The notes under the pieces: model-generated
What the model was told of the DNA's origin: nothing
Database searches by the model: none
The model's input: the letters and a program-made list of their open reading frames with translations, nothing else
Shown: positions 56,080 to 64,000 of the stretch, in pieces
How positions within the stretch are numbered: position 1 is the first letter of the stretch
How the letters are laid out: each line of letters starts with the position of its first letter
Source: Ensifer sp. IC3342
Lineage (GTDB): Bacteria > Pseudomonadota > Alphaproteobacteria > Rhizobiales > Rhizobiaceae
Direction: 5' to 3'
NCBI RefSeq assembly: GCF_020193655.1
Contig: NZ_JADYVE010000001.1
Coordinates: 806,001-870,000, forward strand
Length of the DNA: 64,000 nucleotides
Program-made: the position numbers and the translations under genes

Positions 56080-56571
56080 TCATTGGATGACGAAGGTTCG
56101 GAACATCACATTCGTTACGCGTCCGTCGGAGCGCAGGTCAACCCGCTCCTGGATATCATCCCGGAGATATTGAAAGCCGCGCGGCCCCTGGATTTGCTGC
56201 AGCGACACGGTCTTGAGATAGGCTGCAATGTCCTGGTGTATCTGCTCGGCCAAGGCAACGTCCGGGAGGCCATTGAACTGCAGCGCGACTTCCAGGCGGA
56301 CCCAGTTTTCGGATGGGTAAGCGAGGTTCGTCGTGATCGGCTCCAGCTGCACGACACCATTGGCCTCCGTGGCGATTTTCGGAACCCCCTCCGCACCGGT
56401 GGCGTTCGGCGCGACTTCGGCGACGGTCTCGATCTTCTCCGGTGCGGGCGGCGGCGCCAGCAGCTGGCCGACGAGCCACCCGCCGCCGCCGGCGATGACT
56501 GTCAGCACGGCCAGGGCGACGATCGTCATCACCTTAGACTTGGAGGACTGCGCGCTATCGATTTCTTCCAT
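56080..56571 (-). CDS. fliL: Flagellar basal body protein FliL
   Basis: Inner-membrane protein of 163 aa with one membrane helix at about 15-38 (VMTIVALAVLTVIAGGGGWLVGQLL) and a periplasmic domain that contacts the stator (LEVALQFNGLP, VMFRTFVIQ end). ATG 56571 was chosen for length and typical start MEEIDS; the frame remains open upstream to 56607. Confidence 0.92.
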   Translation of the reverse strand: MEEIDSAQSSKSKVMTIVALAVLTVIAGGGGWLVGQLLAPPPAPEKIETVAEVAPNATGAEGVPKIATEANGVVQLEPITTNLAYPSENWVRLEVALQFNGLPDVALAEQIHQDIAAYLKTVSLQQIQGPRGFQYLRDDIQERVDLRSDGRVTNVMFRTFVIQ

Positions 56572-56661
56572 CGTGCCATTCCGTGCCGGTCGGCCACGGC
56601 GCCACACCTTGTCGAGGAGACAGGCGACGTCGTGGCACTTTGATTTGCAATCTGCTCCCGA

Positions 56662-57372
56662 TCAGATCGGCGAGAGCAGGTCTATGACTTGCTGTCCCCA
56701 AGGCGGCTGCTGCACTTCGGTCAGGCGGCCACGGCCGCCATAGGAGATGCGGGCCTCTGCGATACGGTCGTAGGCGATGATGTTGTCGGCGTCGACATCC
56801 CGCGGCCGGACGATGCCTGCGACATTGAGGATGCGCAGTTCCTGATTGACGCGAACTTCCTGCGAACCGCTAATCAAGAGGTTGCCGTTCTCGAGCACCC
56901 CGGTCACGACGGCTGCGACGAGCAGGCGCAGCTTTTCGGACCGCTCGGTCTTGCCATCGCCCTCCGTCTTGGTGTTGGAGCCGTATTCGAGATCGCCCGA
57001 CCATTCGAAATCGCTTGTCTGCGATGCCCCGCTGGCACCGAGGTTGAAGCCGCTCGAATTCTTGCGGCTGCGGTCCGTCTTGTTGTCGAAAGACGCCTTG
57101 TCGTCGATCCTGATATCGACCGTCAGGATGTCGCCGACATTGATCGCGCGCGCGTCCTTGAAGAGAGCGGCCTGCTGATCATGCCAGAGCGAATATCCGT
57201 TCGTGATCTGGTGCGGCTGCTTTGGATATGCAGCGAGCTGCGGCGCCTGCGTGTATTGCAGACCGCTGCCGATCGGGCTCATCGACGGGGCCTGTCCGAT
57301 CTCTCTCAACGCCTGGCTCTGACATCCCGCAAGGAGGCCCGCGGCCAGGACGGCCGTAAAATGCTTTCTCAT
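56662..57372 (-). CDS. flgH: Flagellar L-ring lipoprotein FlgH
   Basis: Outer-membrane lipoprotein of 236 aa. The lipobox LAGC places the lipidated cysteine at residue 17. The conserved SLWHDQQAALFKDARAINVGDILTVDIRIDDKASFDNKTDR and ISGSQEVRVNQELRILNVAGIVRPRDVDADN follow. Forms the L ring with the P ring of FlgI. Overlaps motE by 4 bp. Confidence 0.95.
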   Translation of the reverse strand: MRKHFTAVLAAGLLAGCQSQALREIGQAPSMSPIGSGLQYTQAPQLAAYPKQPHQITNGYSLWHDQQAALFKDARAINVGDILTVDIRIDDKASFDNKTDRSRKNSSGFNLGASGASQTSDFEWSGDLEYGSNTKTEGDGKTERSEKLRLLVAAVVTGVLENGNLLISGSQEVRVNQELRILNVAGIVRPRDVDADNIIAYDRIAEARISYGGRGRLTEVQQPPWGQQVIDLLSPI

Positions 57373-57908
57373 GATGGCTCCTTCGAGGTGTTGGGGTCGC
57401 TCGCGCTCGAAATGATGTTGGTCAGCACCGCTGCCTTGTCGTCGCTCATTTCGCTGAGGATCAGCGACGACTGGCGCGGCGGCAGCTTCATCACGATCGC
57501 AGCGGCGATCTCCGGGCGCACCATTTCGAGCTTGCCGGCGGCGGCATCGGGTTTCATCGTCTTGTAGATATCGACGAGCCCGAGCTCCGCCTGCTTGAGG
57601 AAATCGTTGCGGCGCTTCAGCCAGTCCTCGTATTCGGCGCGCCGCTTCTCGAGCGTCGCGATGCGCTCGTCGACGCTGGCCTGAAGATTCTCCAGTTCCT
57701 TGCGTTGCAGGAGGTAACGCTGGTCACGCGCGGCATCGGCGATATTTGTGCAGAACTGCTGGATCTCGTTGGCGCTGCCGCCTTCGGCCGGCGGAGCCGT
57801 TACGTCCTGCGCGAAAGCGCCCGGCAATGCCAGCATCAATGCGCCGGCGGCCGACATCAGGAGCATGCGCGGCGATTTTCCGAGAAGTTCGTCCAAGTGT
57901 CCGGTCAT
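57369..57908 (-). CDS. motE: Motility protein MotE
   Basis: Exported protein of 179 aa with a signal peptide (cleaved about residue 33, AFA|QD). The middle is a long coiled coil (ELENLQASVDERIATLEKRRAEYEDWL) and the C-terminus has MgtE-N-like sequence (LEMVRPEIAAAIVMKLPPRQSSLILSEMSDDKAAVLTNII). In S. meliloti MotE is a periplasmic chaperone for MotC. Overlaps both neighbours by 4 bp. Confidence 0.92.
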   Translation of the reverse strand: MTGHLDELLGKSPRMLLMSAAGALMLALPGAFAQDVTAPPAEGGSANEIQQFCTNIADAARDQRYLLQRKELENLQASVDERIATLEKRRAEYEDWLKRRNDFLKQAELGLVDIYKTMKPDAAAGKLEMVRPEIAAAIVMKLPPRQSSLILSEMSDDKAAVLTNIISSASDPNTSKEPS

Positions 57909-59020
57909 TGCAGAACAAGCTCCGCCTGAAGGGCTCCTGCCGTTTTGATGCTCTGGAGGATGGCGATGATCCCATCCGGCTTGACGCCGATGCTGTTGAG
58001 GCCGGCGACCAGGGAGCGCAGGCTCGAGCCATTCAGGATCGCCACCGTGCCGCCATCCGATATTGCCTCGATCGTGGTGTTCGGTTCCATGGCGGTCACG
58101 CCGCGCGAGAACGGCGCCGGCTGCACGACCGTTGGCGTCTCTGTCACCTGCACGGTGAGCGTGCCGTAGCTGACCGCGACCTCGGCGACACGCACGTCCT
58201 GGCCAATGACGATCGTGCCGGTCCTTTCGTTGATGACGACGCGCGCCGGCACATCGGTTTCGATCACCAGGTTTTCAACATCGGCCATCAAGCGCGCGAG
58301 ATCGGCCATCTTGGGCTTTTCGACCAGCACCGATTGAGAATCCCTGGCTTCGGCGATGCGACCGCCGAACTGTGCGGCGGCATATTTGTTGATTGCCGCG
58401 GCCATGCCGACGGCCGTGGAGAAATCCGGGTTGCGCAGTTGCAGCACGAGATTGACGCCGTCCTTGAATCGGGCCGGCAGTTCCCGCTCGATAATGGCAC
58501 CGTTCGGCACGCGTCCGGCCGTCGTCACGCCTTGATTGAGGGTGGCTGCATCGCCTTGGGCATTGAAGCCGGTCACGACGACCGAGCCTTGCGCCACCGC
58601 GTAGATCTGGCCGTCAGCGCCGGAGAGCGAGGTCATGACCAGCGTGCCGCCGCGCAGCGACGTCGCATCGCCGAGAGAGCCGACCGTCACATCGATGCGG
58701 CTGCCCGGGCTCGCGAAAGGCGGCAGCGTTGCGGTCACCAGCACGGCCGCGACGTTGCGCGTGCGCGACCCGCCGCCCTGGGTGGAGATCCCGAGATTCT
58801 CCAACATGGCCCGGATCGATTGTTCGGTGAAGGGCGAGGAGCGCAGGCTATCGCCGGTTCCCTGCAGGCCGACGACGAGACCATAGCCGATCAGCTGGTT
58901 GTCCCGCCCGGCCTGCAGCGATGCCACGTCCTTGATACGGGAGGCACCATGGGCAAGCGTCAGCGTCGCGGCGAAGGCCGCAACGAGCGTCAGGAACCAC
59001 TTACAGACATGCCGCTTCAT
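57905..59020 (-). CDS. flgI: Flagellar P-ring protein FlgI
   Basis: Periplasmic P-ring subunit of 371 aa. Signal peptide about 1-26 (ending AHG|AS), then SRIKDVASLQAGRDNQLIGYGLVVGLQGTGDSL, typical FlgI. Well conserved throughout. Overlaps flgA and motE by 4 bp, so production is coupled to FlgA, its assembly chaperone. Confidence 0.96.
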   Translation of the reverse strand: MKRHVCKWFLTLVAAFAATLTLAHGASRIKDVASLQAGRDNQLIGYGLVVGLQGTGDSLRSSPFTEQSIRAMLENLGISTQGGGSRTRNVAAVLVTATLPPFASPGSRIDVTVGSLGDATSLRGGTLVMTSLSGADGQIYAVAQGSVVVTGFNAQGDAATLNQGVTTAGRVPNGAIIERELPARFKDGVNLVLQLRNPDFSTAVGMAAAINKYAAAQFGGRIAEARDSQSVLVEKPKMADLARLMADVENLVIETDVPARVVINERTGTIVIGQDVRVAEVAVSYGTLTVQVTETPTVVQPAPFSRGVTAMEPNTTIEAISDGGTVAILNGSSLRSLVAGLNSIGVKPDGIIAILQSIKTAGALQAELVLQ

Positions 59021-59523
59021 TTCGCCACCACATGGATTGTGCCATCAGCCATGACCGTGCCGGACACGATGACGCCGGTATCGACGTTGCGCGCGCGGAT
59101 CAGTTCGCCGACCGCGGCATCCTGCAACGGTGAACCGGCCGCCGTGATCGTCAGGCCGCCATTGTTGAAGACGAGACGAACCGTCGAACCACGCTCGACC
59201 GCGTATTGGTCACGCAATGCCGAAGCGAGGATCACTCGTCCGGGAAGCAGCGTCCGTTTCGTAACCTTACCCTCGATCTCCTCGATGGAACGGACATAAC
59301 CGTCCGTGAGATTGGGATTGGTGACGTCGACGATCTCGACAAGGCTCTCGTCGAGGGTCTCGCCGGGATAGATCGTCTGCTTGGGGATGACAGCGGTCGG
59401 CCGTTCCGCGAAAACAGTAGCCGGCGACAGAAGGGCTGCGAGAGCCGCGGCGAACGCTACGGATCGCAACCGCAGCGGGGAACAATTTGTCGATTTGTTT
59501 GCGGCGGATCGGCGAAACATCAT
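59017..59523 (-). CDS. flgA: P-ring assembly chaperone FlgA
   Basis: Periplasmic protein of 168 aa. A signal peptide with a rather long n-region ends near ATVFA|ER (about 39). The SAF domain (VIPKQTIYPGETLDESLVEIVDVTNPN...LPGRVILASALRDQYAVERGSTVRLVFNNGGLTIT) is intact. The shorter start at MFRRS is equally possible. It is 18 bp after flgG. Confidence 0.93.
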   Translation of the reverse strand: MMFRRSAANKSTNCSPLRLRSVAFAAALAALLSPATVFAERPTAVIPKQTIYPGETLDESLVEIVDVTNPNLTDGYVRSIEEIEGKVTKRTLLPGRVILASALRDQYAVERGSTVRLVFNNGGLTITAAGSPLQDAAVGELIRARNVDTGVIVSGTVMADGTIHVVAK

Positions 59524-59541
59524 GTTTGCCCCTGTTTCACG

Positions 59542-60330
59542 TTACCTGAGATTCTTGCTGACCGTCGCCGCCATCTCGTCCGCGGCCTGAATGATCTTGG
59601 AGTTCATCTCGTAGGCGCGCTGGGCCGAGATCAGGTCGGTGATTTCCTTGACCGGATCGACGTTCGACGCCTCGAGATAGTTCTGCTTGATCTGGGCAAA
59701 GCCGGGATCCGCCGGCGTCCCGATGATCGGCTCGCCGGAAGCCGGCGTCTGCTTGAAGAGGTTCTCGCCCTGCGGCTCGAGCCCGGCCTCGTTGACGAAG
59801 TTTGCGATCGTCAGCTGGCCGATTTCCTGCAGTTCCGTGTTGTTGCCGATGCGCACAAGCACCTGCCCCGAAGAGGTGAAGGTGATTTCGCTCGCGTCCT
59901 GCGGTACCGTGATGCCGGGAACGACGGTGTAGCCGTCAATGGTAACGAGCTGGCCGGTGGCATTGGTGTTGAAGGCGCCCGAACGGGTATAGGCCGTCTC
60001 TCCGTCCGGCGTCTCGATCTGGAACCAGCCGCGGCCGACGAGCGCCAGATCGTAGTCGTTTCCGGTGTTGACGAGGCTGCCCTGGATATGAAGGTTGCGC
60101 ACGGCGGAGGTCTGCACGCCGAGACCAATGATCGCACCCTCCGGGACAATCGCCTGGTTGGCGCGGTTGGGTACGCCCTGGGCGCGTTCGGTCTGATAGA
60201 GCAGATCGGAAAACTCGGCGCGCGCCCGCTTGTAGCCCGTCGTGTTGATGTTCGCGATGTTGTTCGCGATGACTTCCAGGTTGAGCTGTTGGGCGTTCAT
60301 GCCCGTGGCGGCGATGGAAAGGGCCTTCAT
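59542..60330 (-). CDS. flgG: Distal rod protein FlgG
   Basis: Axial protein of 262 aa. N-terminal [37 protein letters not shown] and C-terminal [34 protein letters not shown] are textbook FlgG, and its length is standard. Starts 11 bp after fliE. Confidence 0.97.
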   Translation of the reverse strand: MKALSIAATGMNAQQLNLEVIANNIANINTTGYKRARAEFSDLLYQTERAQGVPNRANQAIVPEGAIIGLGVQTSAVRNLHIQGSLVNTGNDYDLALVGRGWFQIETPDGETAYTRSGAFNTNATGQLVTIDGYTVVPGITVPQDASEITFTSSGQVLVRIGNNTELQEIGQLTIANFVNEAGLEPQGENLFKQTPASGEPIIGTPADPGFAQIKQNYLEASNVDPVKEITDLISAQRAYEMNSKIIQAADEMAATVSKNLR

Positions 60331-60341
60331 GTCTCGTTCCT

Positions 60342-60677
60342 TCAGATCTGCATGCGCGCGATTTCGAGATAGGCGCTCACCACCTTGTCGCGAATGGCGA
60401 GTGCGGTCTGCAGCGACTGTTCCGCATTCATCACTGCGTCGATCACTTCACGGGTGTTGGCTTCGCCACGGACGGCCTGGAGCGATGCCCCTTCGGCGGA
60501 TTTCATTGACCGAATGGCATCAGTCGTCATGTTACCGAGGACCTCGGCGAAGCTCTGCGATTGCGGAACGGCGGCGCCGGCGCCCGGCGCGATAAGGGAG
60601 CTGGAAGCCGTCAGGCTCGTGCCTTCCGTCTCCTTCATAGCCGAAAATGCGCCGACGGACTGGATTGCATCGATCAT
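60342..60677 (-). CDS. fliE: Hook-basal body protein FliE
   Basis: Small protein of 111 aa linking the MS ring to the rod. The C-terminal [39 protein letters not shown] is the FliE signature. Its ATG overlaps the flgC stop. Confidence 0.95.
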   Translation of the reverse strand: MIDAIQSVGAFSAMKETEGTSLTASSSLIAPGAGAAVPQSQSFAEVLGNMTTDAIRSMKSAEGASLQAVRGEANTREVIDAVMNAEQSLQTALAIRDKVVSAYLEIARMQI

Positions 60678-61096
60678 TATTGCGAAGCCCTCAACAGGTC
60701 GATTGTCTGGGAGATAAGATCGCGAGACTGCTTGATGGTCTGCAGGTTGGCCTCATAGGCGCGGTTGGCTTCGCGCATGTCGGCCATTTCGATCAGGACG
60801 TTCACGTTCGGCATCTTGACCATGCCCTTTTCGTCGGCTGCCGGATTGCCGGGATCGAACTCGATGTCGAAATTCGAATCGTCCGTGCCAAGACGCTGGA
60901 TCTCGACGAGCGATGCGCCGCTCGCCCGGTCGACCTCCGCCGCAAAGCTGATGGTCTTGCGGCGATACGGATCGGCACCGGGCGTATCGCCGGTCGAGCG
61001 GGCGTTGGCGATGTTTTCGGAAACGATGCGCAGGCGGGTCGATTCCGCCTGCAGGCCGGAGGCCGAAACCTTGAGCGCCGAAGTCAAAGGATCCAT
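60677..61096 (-). CDS. flgC: Proximal rod protein FlgC
   Basis: Rod protein of 139 aa. [36 protein letters not shown] at the N-terminus and [33 protein letters not shown] at the end are typical. Starts 5 bp after flgB. Confidence 0.96.
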   Translation of the reverse strand: MDPLTSALKVSASGLQAESTRLRIVSENIANARSTGDTPGADPYRRKTISFAAEVDRASGASLVEIQRLGTDDSNFDIEFDPGNPAADEKGMVKMPNVNVLIEMADMREANRAYEANLQTIKQSRDLISQTIDLLRASQ

Positions 61097-61101
61097 GATT
61101 C

Positions 61102-61482
61102 TTATTTCCGTACCGTCATGAGCATCATCCGGTGAAAGGCCTTCACGAGCCCGGCATTGAGCTCGTAGTCGCGCTTGATCTCACCGGTCTTCATCATTTC
61201 CTGCTCGATCGCCACCGTGTTGCCAGACTGCTGCACCTGCACGTCGTCGATCATGCTGACTTCTGTCACCTGGGCGGCGTCCGGGCTTTCGGTGAAATGC
61301 GCGCGATGCGTCGCCGCCATCTGGATACCGGTGTTCTGCAGCACGCTTTCAAAGGGCTCGACGTCTTTCGCCCGGTAGTGCGGCGTGTTGGCGTTGGCGA
61401 TGTTGCCGGCCACGACGTTCTGGCGAACCGTCAGCCATTGGGCCTGGCGCGACGCAAGTTCGAAAAGCTGAATCGGTTCCAT
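61102..61482 (-). CDS. flgB: Proximal rod protein FlgB
   Basis: Rod protein of 126 aa ([45 protein letters not shown]). The C-terminal [24 protein letters not shown] is FlgB-like. A second in-frame ATG three bases upstream (61485) is equally usable. The 200 bp upstream may carry a promoter for flgB-flgC-fliE-flgG. Confidence 0.95.
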   Translation of the reverse strand: MEPIQLFELASRQAQWLTVRQNVVAGNIANANTPHYRAKDVEPFESVLQNTGIQMAATHRAHFTESPDAAQVTEVSMIDDVQVQQSGNTVAIEQEMMKTGEIKRDYELNAGLVKAFHRMMLMTVRK

Positions 61483-61688
61483 CAAAAGCTCCTGCCTGAT
61501 GGTGACGAACCTAGGCAGGTAATCTTGCGTGGGACTTGTCGGAAGCGCAGATTTCCGGCTGCATCGCGATCCGTCTCCACAACGGCTCCAATGGAAACAT
61601 GCCGTACCGTCTCACGGAACGGAAATGGAGCTGCCAGTAGCCAAAGCGGCGGCGCTACTGCCCCCCGCGGCGCACGTTGACGGCCGGC

Positions 61689-62234
61689 CTACTGCTCTTC
61701 GTAGATCTCGCCCCTGGAGGTAATCATCACCCAGCGGCCACCCCGCTCCTGAAACGTCGCAAGGCGACTGTTGTCAGGCAGGATCGACCCTACGCGTACA
61801 ATGTACATGCCGCTTGCGTCCTCGATCAGGGCGCGGCCGTTGACGACATGCCGCAACTTGAAGCCCGATTGCTCGGGGAACGGCTGATCCATCCCTGCTT
61901 CCGCCTGCCCGCTTCCCGGTACCTCGCCAAGCCCAGGCACGGTCGCCGTCGTCAGACGATCCACGGCGGCCGCCGTGTCGCTGTCCATATCCTTCATCGC
62001 CTGGGGCGAAACGGAAACCACATCGGGCCCAGGGCGCTCCGGCAAGTCACGCGTCGTTCCCTGCCACAGCCGCGGCATCGAGAATTCGCCTTGATGGACG
62101 AAGGCATACCAGGGAAAAAAGGTCGCGAATGCCGCCATCGCCAGTCCGATGGCAGCCAGGAACTTGTCGATCAGCGGCATCTTTGCCTCGCGACGGCGCT
62201 GCTTGACGATCTCGTCTGCGTCGTAGTCGGTCAC
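61689..62234 (-). CDS. Uncharacterised flagellar-cluster membrane protein between fliI and flgB
   Basis: Protein of 181 aa with one membrane helix at about 23-47 (KFLAAIGLAMAAFATFFPWYAFVHQ). A disordered proline/acidic stretch follows (about 60-115), then a compact C-terminal beta-rich domain (FKLRHVVNGRALIEDASGMYIVRVGSILPDNSRLATFQERGGRWVMITSRGEIYEEQ). It starts 2 bp after fliI, so it is part of the flagellar operon. The same gene is found at this place in S. meliloti as I remember it. No function is known to me; the tail looks like a periplasmic contact domain. Confidence 0.8.
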   Translation of the reverse strand: MTDYDADEIVKQRRREAKMPLIDKFLAAIGLAMAAFATFFPWYAFVHQGEFSMPRLWQGTTRDLPERPGPDVVSVSPQAMKDMDSDTAAAVDRLTTATVPGLGEVPGSGQAEAGMDQPFPEQSGFKLRHVVNGRALIEDASGMYIVRVGSILPDNSRLATFQERGGRWVMITSRGEIYEEQ

Positions 62235-62236
62235 CC

Positions 62237-63652
62237 CTACCCCCTCGGTCGCGTGCCGGCGGCACCCGGCTGATTTCCCATCGCGGCCGCCTTCAACGCA
62301 TTGGCAAGATCGGTGAAGGCGTCGAACGCAGCCCGTTCTCCGGGCGTCTGCTTGAGTACCTCATAGATGACCGGCACCTGCTTGATCGCCATGTCGAGAT
62401 CGGCGTCGCCCCCCGGCCGGTAACCGCCGATCAGGCGAAGATCGCGCGTTTCCTCGAAGCGATGGATAAGCGCCTTCAGACGCGCCACCAGTTTCTCCTG
62501 ATCCGGAGTCCACGCCTTCCGCGCCAGCCGCGAGATCGAGGCGAGCGGATTGATCGGCGGATAGCGTCCCTCCTCCGCCAGGCTGCGCTCCAGCACGATA
62601 TGCCCGTCCAGAATGCCGCGCGTCGAGTCGGCGACCGGGTCGTTGTGGTTGTCGCCATCCACGAGAATCGAGATAATAGCCGTGATCGTCCCGCTTCCTT
62701 CGACGCCGGGGCCGGCGCGTTCGAGCAGCCGGGGCAGTTCAGTGAAGACGGAAGCCGGATATCCGCGCGCGATCGGAGGCTCGCCCGCCGCCGTCGCCAC
62801 CTCGCGGATCGCATGGGCGAAGCGCGTCACGCTGTCGACAATGAGGAGCACGTTGTCGCCCTTGTCGCGGTAATGCTCGGCAACCGTGACGGCCGTCATC
62901 GGCGCCATCTTCCTCAGCATCGGGCTTTCGTCGCTGGTAGCAACGACGGCGACCGATTTGGAAAGATTGTCGCCGAGCGTGTCCTCGATGAATTCACGTA
63001 CTTCGCGGCCGCGTTCACCGACCAGCGCGATCACGACCTTGTCGAAAGCATCCGCACGCGCCAGCATCGAAAGCAGCGTCGACTTGCCGACACCCGAGCC
63101 GGCAAAGATGCCGAGACGCTGCCCGAGGCAAAGCGGCGAGAAAATGTCGATGGCACGCACGCCGGTTCTGAAACCATGCTCGACGCGCTTGCGCGTCATG
63201 GACGGCGGCGCGGTGTTGGAGATCGAGCGGCGAACATCGCCCTGTAGCAACGGTCCGAGGCCGTCGATCGGCTCCGCCAGTGCGTTGATCGTACGGCCGC
63301 ACCAATTGTCAGTGGGAGCTATCCGGAAAGCGCCCTTGCGGATGACGGTATCGTGAATGCCGATTGGATCGCCGGGTTCGATCGGACAGACGACGACCTG
63401 CTCTGGCTCGACGCGGACGACTTCGCCGAGACGGGTGCCCGTCGCGCTCTTATGGGCGACGAAATCGCCGAGCCGAACATGGCGCGAAAGACCGCTAACG
63501 GTGTAATGCCCGGGCGCAATCGTCTGCACGTGCCCACCCGGCGCGATCGAAAACTCCCGCTTCGCGTAGCGCTCGACCAGCCCGGCAAGCGCCGCCAGCG
63601 ATGTGGATGCGGCAAGGGTCTCGGGGCCGTCGCGTCTCATGGTTTCCATCAT
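62237..63652 (-). CDS. fliI: Flagellum-specific ATPase FliI
   Basis: Export ATPase of 471 aa, related to F1 beta. Walker A AGSGVGKST lies at about 184-192, Walker B with VLLIVDSVTRFAHA near 265-280, and the ERGREVREFIEDTLG region between them. It starts 3 bp after flgF. Works with FliH and FliJ; candidates for both are in this window. Confidence 0.96.
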   Translation of the reverse strand: MMETMRRDGPETLAASTSLAALAGLVERYAKREFSIAPGGHVQTIAPGHYTVSGLSRHVRLGDFVAHKSATGTRLGEVVRVEPEQVVVCPIEPGDPIGIHDTVIRKGAFRIAPTDNWCGRTINALAEPIDGLGPLLQGDVRRSISNTAPPSMTRKRVEHGFRTGVRAIDIFSPLCLGQRLGIFAGSGVGKSTLLSMLARADAFDKVVIALVGERGREVREFIEDTLGDNLSKSVAVVATSDESPMLRKMAPMTAVTVAEHYRDKGDNVLLIVDSVTRFAHAIREVATAAGEPPIARGYPASVFTELPRLLERAGPGVEGSGTITAIISILVDGDNHNDPVADSTRGILDGHIVLERSLAEEGRYPPINPLASISRLARKAWTPDQEKLVARLKALIHRFEETRDLRLIGGYRPGGDADLDMAIKQVPVIYEVLKQTPGERAAFDAFTDLANALKAAAMGNQPGAAGTRPRG

Positions 63653-63655
63653 CTA

Positions 63656-64000
63656 TCAGCTGCCGCCCAGCGTCTTGATCGCTTCTTCCAGCGATCCCTC
63701 GCTGTCGCGCATTAGGGCCGTGATATTGTCGAAGGCACGGGTGACCATAATCAGCTGAGACATTTCCTGAATGGCGTTGACGTTCGACTCTTCGAGGAAT
63801 CCCTGCATCACGCCGACATCGAAACGGTCGACGACTGGCTCCGGCTGAATTGCCGGCATGACAGAGCTGTTGTCGTAGCGCATAAAGCCGTTGCTGAAGT
63901 CCGCCTCGTAGAGGCCGAGCAGAGCGACCCGATTGCCGTTCTGGTGGATGGCACCATCGGCGCCGACGGTGATTTCGCCTGCTCCGCCGTTCAGCTGGAT
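63656..64000 (-). CDS. flgF: Flagellar rod protein FlgF (partial, N-terminus outside window)
   Basis: Only the C-terminal 114 residues are present; the reading frame stays open to the window edge. The end VMQGFLEESNVNAIQEMSQLIMVTRAFDNITALMRDSEGSLEEAIKTLG is the C-terminal signature of proximal rod protein FlgF, and ITVGADGAIHQNG further up is also conserved. fliI follows after 3 bp. Confidence 0.92.
   Translation of the reverse strand: MQLNGGAGEITVGADGAIHQNGNRVALLGLYEADFSNGFMRYDNSSVMPAIQPEPVVDRFDVGVMQGFLEESNVNAIQEMSQLIMVTRAFDNITALMRDSEGSLEEAIKTLGGS

Noticed and set aside
57746-59299. 517-aa ORF antisense to motE, flgI and flgA
   Set aside because: Crosses three coupled flagellar genes in the opposite strand; arginine-rich shadow.

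Overview
The window is a piece of an alphaproteobacterial chromosome of the Rhizobiaceae, most probably Sinorhizobium/Ensifer. The gene order matches my memory of the S. meliloti chromosome: potF, desaturase, regulator, aceA, mcpZ, glutamine synthetase and oxidase, zwf-pgl-edd, the agl operon, then the flagellar regulon with rem, motB-motC-motD, motE, flaF and flbT. It is probably not S. meliloti itself: there are three short flagellins (313-323 aa) instead of four, and a TPR/GT41 glycosyltransferase lies between fliP and the flagellins. No rRNA, tRNA, CRISPR array, insertion sequence or prophage was seen. Rhizobial intergenic palindromes (RIME-like and REP-like) are present.

Left part (1-20,300), central metabolism and uptake. 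It holds a putrescine-type binding protein (potF), a fatty acid desaturase, an XRE/ScfR-type regulator divergent from isocitrate lyase (aceA), and a small two-gene tail after aceA that includes an overlooked 43-aa membrane protein. Then come a LysR regulator, the chemoreceptor mcpZ, a 46-aa membrane microprotein, an HI0933-type flavoprotein, a glutamine synthetase-like gene paired with a PuuB-like oxidase (polyamine degradation), and the oxidative Entner-Doudoroff genes zwf-pgl-edd. After edd lies a GFA/CENP-V family gene broken by one missing base, then a PilZ-like protein.

Middle part (20,300-32,100). The alpha-glucoside operon aglE-F-G-A-K lies on the minus strand and its LacI-type regulator aglR is divergent. 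The intergenic region carries two perfect palindromic operators and one weaker site, and a strong hairpin separates aglE from aglF. Then follow a VOC protein, folD, a WecG/TagA/CpsF-like protein and a GT2 glycosyltransferase.

Right part (32,100-64,000), flagellar regulon almost wholly on the minus strand. From right to left: flgF (cut by the window edge), fliI, an uncharacterised membrane protein, flgB-flgC-fliE-flgG-flgA-flgI-motE-flgH-fliL-fliP, three flagellin genes, a FliH-like gene, motB-motC-motD, a lytic transglycosylase, rem, flgE-flgK-flgL-flaF-flbT-flgD-fliQ-flhA-fliR, then FliJ-like, FlgJ-like, FlgN-like and one unknown exported protein. Many neighbours overlap by 4 bp, suggesting translational coupling. 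The single plus-strand gene in this block is a 660-aa TPR plus O-GlcNAc-transferase-like (GT41) protein next to the flagellins. It is a good candidate for a flagellin glycosyltransferase analogous to Caulobacter FlmG and is the most interesting gene of the window. All three flagellins share an upstream motif (GCATGA[A/C]GC ... CCGG[A/T]ATGT), probably their common control region.
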